Positions 1 through 5,886 of a stretch of DNA of 6,868 bases are shown in pieces (the stretch's first letter is position 1; each line of letters begins with the position of its first letter). Below the pieces are notes generated by a model that saw nothing but the letters and a program-made list of their open reading frames with translations, made no database searches and was not told where the DNA came from. This DNA is from Amphritea sp. (GTDB taxonomy: Bacteria; Pseudomonadota; Gammaproteobacteria; Pseudomonadales; Balneatricaceae). The position numbers and the translations under genes were made by a program. The stretch spans positions 1 through 6,868 of the forward strand of contig JAGPUU010000025.1 of the NCBI GenBank assembly GCA_018067325.1, given 5' to 3'.

Positions 1-782
1 TGCTTAATGAGTTGCGTGAAGCCATCAATCTAGAGCAATTGGAACTCTACTATCAGCCGATTATTGATTTTAAAAGTGGGTCAGTGGTTAAAGCTGAAGC
101 CCTGTTAAGATGGAATCATCCTAAAGGGCAGATTCCGCCGATGGACTTTATTCCTTTAGCAGAAGAGACAGGGTTGATAGTCAGTATCGGCAATTGGGTT
201 TTTGCTGAGGTGATTCGACAAACTTCGGTCTGGAAAGCGCATTACGGTACCGATCTACAGGTCTCTATCAATACCTCTCCGGTACAGTACAAAGATGATA
301 ACTCTATCAAGCCTGACTGGTTTAGCAGCTTGTTGTCTTCAGGGCTTAAACCAGAAAATATCTGTATTGAAATTACAGAAACCCTGTTGATGGAAATGGG
401 TAAAGAGGTCACTGATAAGCTGTTACAGTTCCGGGATCAGGGTATCCAGGTCTCGCTTGACGATTTTGGTACCGGGTACTCTTCACTGGCCTATCTGAAA
501 CAGTTTCATATCGATTATCTTAAGATTGATAAGAGTTTTGTCAGTAACTTAAAATCCGATTCCCACGACTTTGTACTCTGTGAAGCGATTATCGTGATGG
601 CCCATACTCTGGGCATCAAAGTGATTGCGGAAGGGGTTGAAACCGAAGAACAGGCGCAGTTGCTAAAGCTAATTGGCTGTGATTTTGGTCAGGGTTACCT
701 GTTTAGTCGACCTGTACCGGCTAATGAATTTGCGGCTGAATGGCTAACCCTTGCTATACCCGATCCGTTGAGCGAATCCTGA
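1..782 (+). CDS. EAL-domain cyclic-di-GMP phosphodiesterase, 3' part (5' end outside window)
   Basis: The reading frame is already open at base 3 and has no start in the window, so this is the C-terminal part of a longer protein. About 259 residues are visible and they form a nearly complete EAL domain, which hydrolyses the second messenger c-di-GMP to pGpG. The hallmarks are in order: the YYQPI entry strand, the EALLRW signature (Glu codon at 96), the Asn of a VSINTSP segment, the metal-binding Glu of IEITET, DDFGTGYSSL (from 459), LKIDKSF with the catalytic Lys (522), IAEGVET (Glu at 630) and the closing GQGYLFSRP. All the usual catalytic and metal-binding residues appear present, so an active enzyme is likely. 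The missing N-terminus may hold PAS, GGDEF or other sensor domains, but this cannot be seen. It is separated from the nos genes by about 300 bases and by a regulated promoter, so it is probably a separate transcription unit. Confidence 0.93.
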   Translation, partial: LNELREAINLEQLELYYQPIIDFKSGSVVKAEALLRWNHPKGQIPPMDFIPLAEETGLIVSIGNWVFAEVIRQTSVWKAHYGTDLQVSINTSPVQYKDDNSIKPDWFSSLLSSGLKPENICIEITETLLMEMGKEVTDKLLQFRDQGIQVSLDDFGTGYSSLAYLKQFHIDYLKIDKSFVSNLKSDSHDFVLCEAIIVMAHTLGIKVIAEGVETEEQAQLLKLIGCDFGQGYLFSRPVPANEFAAEWLTLAIPDPLSES

Positions 783-825
783 CCCCAGCAGACTTTGAAT
801 TCATCCATTGTATTTAAGATCTGTA

Positions 826-861
826 GCTATTGAATAATCTGTATAATGCAATAGCATTTTC
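826..861 (+). terminator. Possible weak terminator after the EAL gene
   Basis: A perfect 7-bp inverted repeat, GCTATTG (826-832) and CAATAGC (849-855), encloses a 16-base AT-rich loop and is followed by ATTTTC. It lies 44 bases after the EAL stop codon, where a terminator would be expected. The stem is AT-rich, the loop is long and the T run short, so it would be inefficient at best. The arrangement could also be chance in AT-rich sequence. Confidence 0.28.
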
Positions 862-896
862 AGCGCTTTTCTTTCCTGTTAATTGAGTCATTGTCT

Positions 897-924
897 GAAG
901 CTGAGAGTACAGGTGATCAGCTTC
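897..924. repeat. Inverted repeat in the intergenic region
   Basis: GAAGCTGA (897-904) and TCAGCTTC (917-924) are a perfect 8-bp inverted repeat with a 12-base loop. No T run follows on either strand, so it is not a classical intrinsic terminator. It lies about 65 bases upstream of the FNR-type box and could be a secondary structure or a protein site. No function is assigned. Confidence 0.3.
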
Positions 925-988
925 TTCAATAGGCTTGCTGTCAATACTACCTTGACGCCAGCATACCTCTTTTGATTTTTTTTTTTGG

Positions 989-1002
989 TTGATAATTATC
1001 AA
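989..1002 (+). promoter_or_regulatory. Perfect FNR/ANR/DNR-type binding site
   Basis: The 14 bases TTGATAATTATCAA match the full dyad consensus TTGAT-N4-ATCAA of the FNR/CRP superfamily, and the central four bases are also symmetric. The same core is recognised by FNR/ANR (oxygen) and by DNR (NO), so the sequence cannot tell which protein acts here. The centre is at 995.5. A -10-like GATACT (1023-1028, four of six consensus bases) gives a start near 1035-1037, placing the box about 40-41.5 bases upstream, as in class II activation. No other full match was found in the gaps between the nos genes, so this site probably controls the CusF-like gene, nosR and perhaps the rest. Confidence 0.88.
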
Positions 1003-1022
1003 GTCAAGTATGTACTATCCTT

Positions 1023-1037
1023 GATACTGTTCGGGTG
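1023..1037 (+). promoter_or_regulatory. Predicted -10 element and transcription start of the nos operon
   Basis: GATACT at 1023-1028 is a modest -10 match. It lies at the distance from the FNR-type box expected for an activator-dependent promoter that lacks a good -35 element. The predicted start at about 1035-1037 leaves a leader of roughly 42 bases before the GTG of the CusF-like gene. The position is inferred from spacing only. Confidence 0.5.
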
Positions 1038-1054
1038 TGGCAATTTGTCGCACC
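1034..1054 (+). other. Hairpin at the predicted 5' end of the nos transcript
   Basis: GGTGTGGC (1034-1041) can pair with GTCGCACC (1047-1054) as an 8-bp RNA stem that includes two G-U pairs, closed by the loop AATTT. It lies at or just after the predicted transcription start and 12 bases before the Shine-Dalgarno sequence. A 5'-terminal stem of this kind can protect mRNA from decay. It does not cover the ribosome binding site, so translational control is less likely. Confidence 0.35.
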
Positions 1055-1066
1055 TAAAAACAGATT

Positions 1067-1072
1067 AGGGAG
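1067..1072 (+). promoter_or_regulatory. Ribosome binding site of the CusF-like gene
   Basis: AGGGAG lies 6 bases before the GTG at 1079 and only 3 bases before the GTG at 1076. Normal Shine-Dalgarno spacing favours 1079 as the start. The two choices differ by one residue. Confidence 0.6.
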
Positions 1073-1078
1073 TCTGTG

Positions 1079-1489
1079 GTGAGTTTTAGATTTAAAGGTT
1101 CTCGTTTAATTGCTCTGATCACGACCCTCACTTTGATCAGCTTTCCGGTTTTTGCGCAGGATATGCAGCATCATTCTCACGCAAGTAGCGAAGGCAATAA
1201 GCAAATATTACAGCACGCTGCGGTAAAATCATCCGATAACCATTCCTCGATGAATATGATAGCTGATGAGGTCGTTACCGAAGGTATTGTTCAACGCATT
1301 CTTGTAGATTCCAAGCAGATCATTGTTCGACATCAGCCCATCCCTCTGTGGAATATGGGGGCGATGCAGATGAAATTTAACCTGTCCGAAGGGCTCTCCG
1401 TTACCGATCTTCAACCGGGGCAAAAGATCCGTTTCAAATTGAAACAGGACAAGCTAATGAAGTTTACTATTACAGAGTTGTTGGATTAG
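1079..1489 (+). CDS. Exported CusF-like periplasmic copper-binding protein
   Basis: This is a small protein of 136 residues (137 if it starts at GTG 1076; numbering below uses the longer form). A Sec signal peptide with a basic start (R5, K7, R10) and a hydrophobic core ends near VFA|QD at residue 27. Residues 28-61 are rich in His and Met (His 32, 33, 35, 47, 56; Met 30, 59, 61) and look like a flexible metal-binding arm. Residues about 66-137 resemble the CusF/CusB-type Cu(I)/Ag(I)-binding OB-fold domain: EGIV, HQPIP, a Met-rich turn ending MQMKF, then LQPGQKIRF. Aligned to CusF, His86, Met97 and Met99 match ligands His36, Met47 and Met49, but the capping Trp44 position is Met94, with Trp92 two residues earlier. 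It lies just after the FNR-type promoter and 111 bases before nosR. I infer a periplasmic copper carrier or buffer serving NosZ; copper detoxification is the alternative. The family call is fairly sure, the role is not. Confidence 0.8.
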   Translation: MSFRFKGSRLIALITTLTLISFPVFAQDMQHHSHASSEGNKQILQHAAVKSSDNHSSMNMIADEVVTEGIVQRILVDSKQIIVRHQPIPLWNMGAMQMKFNLSEGLSVTDLQPGQKIRFKLKQDKLMKFTITELLD

Positions 1490-1587
1490 CAGCATTGTAT
1501 AGAACTACCAGGCCCTGTGTTGTAGATCCGTTTTAGTTTATTGGATACACATGAGTCGCCTTCTTCAAGATATAAGTTATATGCCTC

Positions 1588-1592
1588 AGGGA
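1588..1592 (+). promoter_or_regulatory. Ribosome binding site fixing the nosR start at 1601
   Basis: AGGGA lies 8 bases upstream of ATG 1601. The frame stays open upstream to a TTG at 1541, but that codon has no comparable site. The extra 20 residues would be hydrophilic and would sit in front of the signal sequence, so the ATG is preferred. Confidence 0.7.
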
Positions 1593-1600
1593 TAGCAGCA

Positions 1601-3778
1601 ATGAAATCGTATTCTCGTTCACTCCAACAGTACCTGTTGTCACTGCTTTTCATGATAACAACATGCCTTATTTCACCCGTTGTATCAGCGATGGTGACAG
1701 TGACCGATGAGCAAAAACTGGACACCATTACCCGAGCTTTCCCCCAAGCCACCTCCATTGGTGAAAAACTGCCAGTGCTTGCCGATAAGCCGCTTGCCTG
1801 GACTGCCTATAAAGGCGATGAAGTGCTGGGCTATGGTTTTGAAACCGATGATGTCGTTAAAATTCCTGCATATTCTGGTAAGCCGGTAAATACTCTGGTG
1901 GTGATGGATATCGATGGGGGGATTCTTGCAACCCGGGTTTTGGAACACCATGAACCGATCCTGCTGGTCGGTATTCCTGAACAGAAGTTGTTTGATTTTG
2001 TAGCTGCTTATGAAGGGCTGCACGTGACCGATAAAGTTCGTGTCGGTGCTGGTAATAACGAAGATGTATTGAATGTCGATGTGATAGCCGGTGCTACTGT
2101 CACCGTGATAGTGGTAAATGAAGCGATTATGCGCTCGGCCCGCAAGTTTGCTCAGGTTCTGGGTATTGCGGGGCTGTCGGAACAGGCGATCACGCCTCCT
2201 GCAACCATAAAACCAGGTCAGTTTGTTAAAGCAGACTGGACTACGCTGACCGGAGATGGCTCGGTTCGTCGTCTGATGTTGATTGAAGGTGATATTGATA
2301 AAGCCTTTGAGGGGACTGCAACAGCGACTAAGGGTAACCCTACTGCTGAAGAACAGCAGCGCATGTTTATCGATATGTACTATGCGCCACTTAATATCCC
2401 GACTATTGGTCGTAATTTACTGGGTGATGTTGAGTATGACTGGCTGATGGGTGAGCTAGGTGAAGGTGATCAGGCGCTTGCTGTTATGGGTAAAGGCCAG
2501 TACTCGTTCAAGGGCAATGGCTACGTACGCGGGGGTATCTTTGATCGAACTCAATTGCAGCAAGATGGTAAGTCGATCAGTTTCCATGATACCGATTACT
2601 ACCGTCTTGATGATGTCTATATTGATGGCTTTCCGGGTTTCCGTGAGATGGCCATCTTTATCATTCGCGATCAGTATGATTTTGATCTGGGTAGCCCTTG
2701 GCAGTTGGAGTTGTTGGTTCGTCGTCAGAAAGGTGCATTGGAAAGTGTTTTTACTAGCTTCCAGGCAGACTATCTCACGCCTGAAAAGTATCTGGACCGA
2801 CCTGAGCCAATTATTGAGCCAGAGCCTGAAGCGCTTTGGGTATCAATATGGAAAGAGCGGGCATTTCAGATTATCGTACTGACAGTGGCGCTTGCTATCC
2901 TGTTTATTGTGATTTTTATTCAGGATGTGCTGGTCCGTTATCCACGACTGATGCACGGTATTCGTCGAGTATATCTGGTGTTCACGGTGGTCTTTATCGG
3001 CTGGTACGCCCTGGGTCAGTTGTCGGTGGTGAATGTCTTTACCTTTATGAATGCGTTTCAGGGCGACTTTCAGTGGGATCTGTTTCTGCTTGATCCGATG
3101 TTGTTCATCCTCTGGGGCTTTACTGCGATGACTATGTTGCTCTGGGGACGAGGTATTTTCTGCGGCTGGTTGTGCCCGTTTGGTGCGGCACAGGAGCTGA
3201 TCAATGAGCTGGCCCGTAAGCTTAAGATTAAACAATATGACCTGCCATTTGCGGTACATGAACGTTTGTGGGCGTTGAAATATATAATTCTGTTGGGATT
3301 GTTTGCTATCTCGTTGGAGTCTTTGTCTCAGGCCGAGCGTTTTGCTGAAATTGAGCCCTTTAAAACAACATTCTTGCTTAAGTTTCACCGTGATTGGGGT
3401 TATGTGTTCTACGCGGTGTTCCTGCTAGTGATCAACATATTTACCCGTAAAGTGTATTGCCGTTATGTTTGTCCACTGGGTGCAGCCTTGGCTATTCCTG
3501 CCCGTCTGCGTCTGTTCGACTGGCTCAAGCGCCGTAAAGAATGTGGCCAGCCATGTAAGATCTGTGCAAATGAATGTGAGATTCAGGCGATCCATCCGGA
3601 CGGCACTATCAATGCTAATGAGTGCCATCAGTGTCTGGATTGCCAGGTAACTTATTACCGGGATGACAAGTGTCCTCCGCTGGTACAGAAAAAGCGTAAA
3701 AAAGCTAAGCAAGAAGCTGCTTTAGGTAAAATTCCGGCAGTAGAAATTGACGACCTGACGGTACGGTCAGGCGCCTAA
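1601..3778 (+). CDS. nosR: NosR, flavin and iron-sulfur membrane protein of N2O reduction
   Basis: NosR is a cytoplasmic-membrane protein needed for NosZ activity and thought to pass electrons to it; it has also been tied to nosZ expression. From ATG 1601 it has 725 residues, close to the usual NosR length. A signal sequence ending near VSA (about residue 30) leads into a periplasmic FMN-binding domain whose IAGATVT motif puts the likely covalent FMN site (attached by ApbE) at Thr166. About five membrane helices follow from roughly residue 425 to 620. The cytoplasmic side carries two NapH-like Cys-x3-Cys-Pro motifs (Cys521/525, Cys620/624). A C-terminal pair of 4Fe-4S motifs comprises Cys648, 652, 655, 659 and Cys675, 678, 681, 691. 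All cofactor residues are intact. It is followed 53 bases later by nosZ. No FNR-type box lies directly in front of it, so transcription probably comes from the promoter near 1035, through the CusF-like gene. Confidence 0.97.
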   Translation: MKSYSRSLQQYLLSLLFMITTCLISPVVSAMVTVTDEQKLDTITRAFPQATSIGEKLPVLADKPLAWTAYKGDEVLGYGFETDDVVKIPAYSGKPVNTLVVMDIDGGILATRVLEHHEPILLVGIPEQKLFDFVAAYEGLHVTDKVRVGAGNNEDVLNVDVIAGATVTVIVVNEAIMRSARKFAQVLGIAGLSEQAITPPATIKPGQFVKADWTTLTGDGSVRRLMLIEGDIDKAFEGTATATKGNPTAEEQQRMFIDMYYAPLNIPTIGRNLLGDVEYDWLMGELGEGDQALAVMGKGQYSFKGNGYVRGGIFDRTQLQQDGKSISFHDTDYYRLDDVYIDGFPGFREMAIFIIRDQYDFDLGSPWQLELLVRRQKGALESVFTSFQADYLTPEKYLDRPEPIIEPEPEALWVSIWKERAFQIIVLTVALAILFIVIFIQDVLVRYPRLMHGIRRVYLVFTVVFIGWYALGQLSVVNVFTFMNAFQGDFQWDLFLLDPMLFILWGFTAMTMLLWGRGIFCGWLCPFGAAQELINELARKLKIKQYDLPFAVHERLWALKYIILLGLFAISLESLSQAERFAEIEPFKTTFLLKFHRDWGYVFYAVFLLVINIFTRKVYCRYVCPLGAALAIPARLRLFDWLKRRKECGQPCKICANECEIQAIHPDGTINANECHQCLDCQVTYYRDDKCPPLVQKKRKKAKQEAALGKIPAVEIDDLTVRSGA
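3754..3771 (+). repeat. Inverted repeat across the end of nosR
   Basis: CCTGAC (3754-3759) and GTCAGG (3766-3771) form a perfect 6-bp stem with a 6-base loop inside the last codons of nosR. No T run follows directly. Together with the weak hairpin just downstream it could slow RNA polymerase or protect a processed mRNA end between nosR and nosZ. It may also be an accident of coding sequence. Confidence 0.3.
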
Positions 3779-3786
3779 ATAAAACA

Positions 3787-3816
3787 CCGCCTCGTCATAA
3801 GGCTGGGCGTATTTTT
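3787..3816 (+). terminator. Weak attenuator-like hairpin between nosR and nosZ
   Basis: CCGCCT (3787-3792) can pair with AGGC-T-GG (3800-3806), giving six pairs with one bulged T and a 7-base loop. ATTTTT follows at 3811-3816. The 4-base gap before the T run and the bulge make it a poor terminator, so partial read-through into nosZ is the likely result. Only 15 bases separate the T run from the nosZ ATG, leaving no room for a promoter after it. Confidence 0.33.
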
Positions 3817-3819
3817 AGT

Positions 3820-3823
3820 GGAG
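3820..3823 (+). promoter_or_regulatory. Ribosome binding site of nosZ
   Basis: GGAG, within GTGGAGAT, lies 8 bases before ATG 3832. This is standard spacing and supports the chosen start, which also leaves a complete Tat signal. Confidence 0.7.
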
Positions 3824-3831
3824 ATCAAACC

Positions 3832-5742
3832 ATGATAGATCCTAAGGACAAAAACCTTCCTGAGATCGATGCTGAAGACTCACAAGCAAGCGAGCATGTG
3901 AAACTAAGTCGTCGTCTGTTTCTGGGTGGCTCTGCTGCTCTGGTTGGTGGTGCAGCTGCAATGGGCGCGACGATGGGTGGTGCGCTGATGCCATCTGTAG
4001 CGCATGCATCTACAGATTCTAAGCACATAGTAGGACCAGGTGAGCTGGATGAGTACTACGGCTTCTGGAGTGGTGGTCATCAGGGCGAGGTTCGTGTTTT
4101 GGGCTTGCCTTCTATGCGCGAGCTGATGCGAATCCCTGTTTTCAACGTAGACAGTGCAACAGGTTGGGGTATTACCAACGAAAGTAAGGAAGTGTTGGGC
4201 GAGAATGCACCTCTGAACGGTGACTGTCACCACCCACACATGTCTATGACTGATGGTCATTACGACGGTAAGTATATTTTCATCAACGATAAGGCCAACA
4301 CCCGTGTGGCCCGTATCCGCGTTGATATTATGAAGACTGATAAGATTACTACTATTCCAAACTGTCAGGCGATCCACGGTCTGCGTGTACAGAAAGTACC
4401 TTATACCAAGTACATCTTCGCTAACGCTGAATTCCGTATGCCGCATCCTAACAACGGCCTGAATATGGATGATGTAGAAGGTTACTACACCATGTTTAAC
4501 GCTCTGGATGCTGAGTCCATGGATGTTTCATGGCAGGTAATCGTAGATGGCAACCTGGATAATACAGATGCTGACTACACGGGTAAGTATGCGTTCTCTA
4601 CCTGCTACAACTCTGAAGGCGCAATTGACCTTCCGGGCTCTATGCGTAATGAGCGTGACCACCTGGTTATCTTTAATATCGAACGTATCGAAGCTGCGGT
4701 TAAAGCTGGCAAATTTATCACTCTGCCAGGCTCTGACGTGCCTGTAGTTGATGGTCGTAAAGGTTCTGAGCTGACTCGTTATGTGCCAGTAGCTAAGAAC
4801 CCGCACGGTATTAACACCGCTCCCGGTGGTAAGTACGCGGTTGCTAACGGTAAGTTGTCTCCGACAGTAACTGTCTTCGAACTGGCTAAGTTTGATGAGT
4901 TGTTTGCTGATAAGATTCAGCCACGTGACACTGTTGTTGCAGAAGTTGAGCTGGGTCTTGGGCCTCTGCACACAGCCTTTGACGGTCGTGGTAATGCCTT
5001 TACTACCCTGTTTATCGACAGCCAGGTATGTAAGTGGGATGTTGAGAAAGCGATCCGTTTCTACAACGGCGAGAAAGTAGATTATATCCTGCAGAAGCTG
5101 GACGTTCATTACCAGCCGGGCCACAACCATACGACTATGGGTGAAACCCGTGATGCCGATGGTCAGTACCTGGTATCCCTGCAGAAGTTCTCTAAAGACC
5201 GCTTCCTGAAGTGTGGTCCGCTGCATCCTGAGAACGATCAGCTGATCGATATCTCCGGCGATGAAATGAAGTTGATCCACGATGGTCCTGCGTTCGCTGA
5301 ACCGCATGATTGTATGATGGTTCACCGCTCTAAGGTTAAGACCCGTAAGCTATACGACCGTAAAGATCCTACATTCGCCACCACAGTTGCTATGGCGAAG
5401 AAAGATGGCATTACGCTTGAAACTGATAGCAAGGTTATCCGTGACGGTAACAAGGTTCGTGTTTACATGACCTCTGTTGCGCCTAACTACGGTCTGAACG
5501 AATTTACCGTTAAGCAGGGTGATGAGGTAACTGTTGTTATCACTAACCTGGATCAGATCGAAGACGTGAGTCACGGTTTCTGTATGGTAAACCACGGTGT
5601 TCAGATGGAAATCAGCCCACAGCAGACTGCCTCTGTAACCTTTAAAGCAGACCAGGTTGGTGTACATTGGTACTACTGTAACTGGTTCTGTCATGCGCTT
5701 CACATGGAGATGCGTGGCCGGATGCTGGTTGAGCCTGCATAA
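3832..5742 (+). CDS. nosZ: Nitrous oxide reductase, clade I (Tat-exported)
   Basis: NosZ is the periplasmic homodimeric copper enzyme that reduces N2O to N2, the last step of denitrification. The 636 residues fit the family. A twin-arginine signal (SRRLFLGG, Arg27-Arg28) with an Ala/Gly-rich core, cut near AHA|S at about residue 60, marks a folded export substrate and clade I; clade II enzymes use Sec signals. A seven-bladed propeller carries the seven CuZ histidines, here His133, 134, 182, 325, 380, 431 and 492 (in DCHHPH, AIHGL, NPHGI, PLHTA, GHNHT and EPHDC). The C-terminal cupredoxin domain holds CuA: His581, Cys616, the Trp618 backbone, Cys620, His624 and Met627. None is missing. Codons for Leu, Arg and Asn lean towards CTG, CGT and AAC more than in the EAL gene, as expected of an abundant protein. 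It is probably transcribed with nosR upstream, and a strong hairpin follows it. Confidence 0.99.
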   Translation: MIDPKDKNLPEIDAEDSQASEHVKLSRRLFLGGSAALVGGAAAMGATMGGALMPSVAHASTDSKHIVGPGELDEYYGFWSGGHQGEVRVLGLPSMRELMRIPVFNVDSATGWGITNESKEVLGENAPLNGDCHHPHMSMTDGHYDGKYIFINDKANTRVARIRVDIMKTDKITTIPNCQAIHGLRVQKVPYTKYIFANAEFRMPHPNNGLNMDDVEGYYTMFNALDAESMDVSWQVIVDGNLDNTDADYTGKYAFSTCYNSEGAIDLPGSMRNERDHLVIFNIERIEAAVKAGKFITLPGSDVPVVDGRKGSELTRYVPVAKNPHGINTAPGGKYAVANGKLSPTVTVFELAKFDELFADKIQPRDTVVAEVELGLGPLHTAFDGRGNAFTTLFIDSQVCKWDVEKAIRFYNGEKVDYILQKLDVHYQPGHNHTTMGETRDADGQYLVSLQKFSKDRFLKCGPLHPENDQLIDISGDEMKLIHDGPAFAEPHDCMMVHRSKVKTRKLYDRKDPTFATTVAMAKKDGITLETDSKVIRDGNKVRVYMTSVAPNYGLNEFTVKQGDEVTVVITNLDQIEDVSHGFCMVNHGVQMEISPQQTASVTFKADQVGVHWYYCNWFCHALHMEMRGRMLVEPA

Positions 5743-5743
5743 G

Positions 5744-5773
5744 GTTACATCTGTGACGTAACTTAAAGTCACA
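5744..5773 (+). repeat. Overlapping inverted and direct repeats just after nosZ
   Basis: Two alternative small stems start 2 bases after the nosZ stop: GTTAC (5744-5748) with GTAAC (5758-5762), and TGTGAC (5752-5757) with GTCACA (5768-5773). They overlap and would compete. The octamer ACATCTGT also occurs twice, at 5747-5754 and 5771-5778, 24 bases apart. This could be part of a structured nosZ 3' end. A protein site is possible but none is recognised. Confidence 0.35.
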
Positions 5774-5786
5774 TCTGTACCTTGAT

Positions 5787-5822
5787 GTAAGGTAGTACAG
5801 CTTATACAGTGTGCTACCTTAC
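5787..5822 (+). other. Long hairpin in the nosZ 3' region
   Basis: GTAAGGTAGTACA (5787-5799) pairs with TGTGCTACCTTAC (5810-5822) over 13 positions, with a single G-U pair and a 10-base loop. No T run follows, so it is better read as an mRNA-stabilising structure or REP-like 3' element than as a terminator. It stands only 3 bases before the next, stronger hairpin. Confidence 0.6.
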
Positions 5823-5825
5823 TAC

Positions 5826-5866
5826 TCTGGCCCGAAGATATTGTAATGCTTCGGGCCAGACGTTTT
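5826..5866 (+). terminator. Probable intrinsic terminator after nosZ
   Basis: TCTGGCCCGAAG (5826-5837) and CTTCGGGCCAGA (5849-5860) form a perfect, GC-rich 12-bp stem with an 11-base loop, followed by CGTTTT. The stem is strong but the T run is only four bases long, so termination may be partial. Its place, 83 bases after the nosZ stop and 20 bases before the nosD start, suggests that it lowers nosD transcription relative to nosZ while some read-through continues. Confidence 0.65.
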
Positions 5867-5873
5867 CACCCAA

Positions 5874-5878
5874 TAGGA
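5874..5878 (+). promoter_or_regulatory. Ribosome binding site of nosD
   Basis: TAGGA lies 8 bases before ATG 5887. It supports this start, which leaves a complete export signal on NosD. Confidence 0.6.
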
Positions 5879-5886
5879 ATGACTTT

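Noticed and set aside
842..847. A TATAAT hexamer after the EAL gene, as a promoter
   Set aside because: There is no -35-like sequence at 16-18 bases upstream, and no gene nearby that would need it. It lies in the loop of the weak hairpin at 826-855.
814..1002. A 62-codon open frame on the minus strand in the gap before the nos promoter
   Set aside because: It starts with TTG inside the FNR-type box, has no clear ribosome binding site, crosses two hairpins and resembles no family I know. A real but tiny gene cannot be excluded.
1021..1034. A second FNR-type site (TTGAT-N4-TTCGG)
   Set aside because: Only the first half matches; the second half has two of five consensus bases and it overlaps the predicted -10 region.
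2843..3388. A 181-codon open frame antisense to nosR
   Set aside because: It shadows the conserved membrane-helix and Cys-motif part of nosR and has no independent signs of coding.
3747..3781. A nosZ promoter with -35 TTGACG at the end of nosR
   Set aside because: The -35 is a five-of-six match, but the only AT-rich -10 candidate (TAAATA, 3776-3781) is 23 bases away, too far for a normal spacer.
4528..5325. A 265-codon open frame antisense to nosZ
   Set aside because: It lies wholly inside a certain nosZ frame on the other strand, and its product looks like no known protein. It is probably a by-product of codon bias in nosZ.
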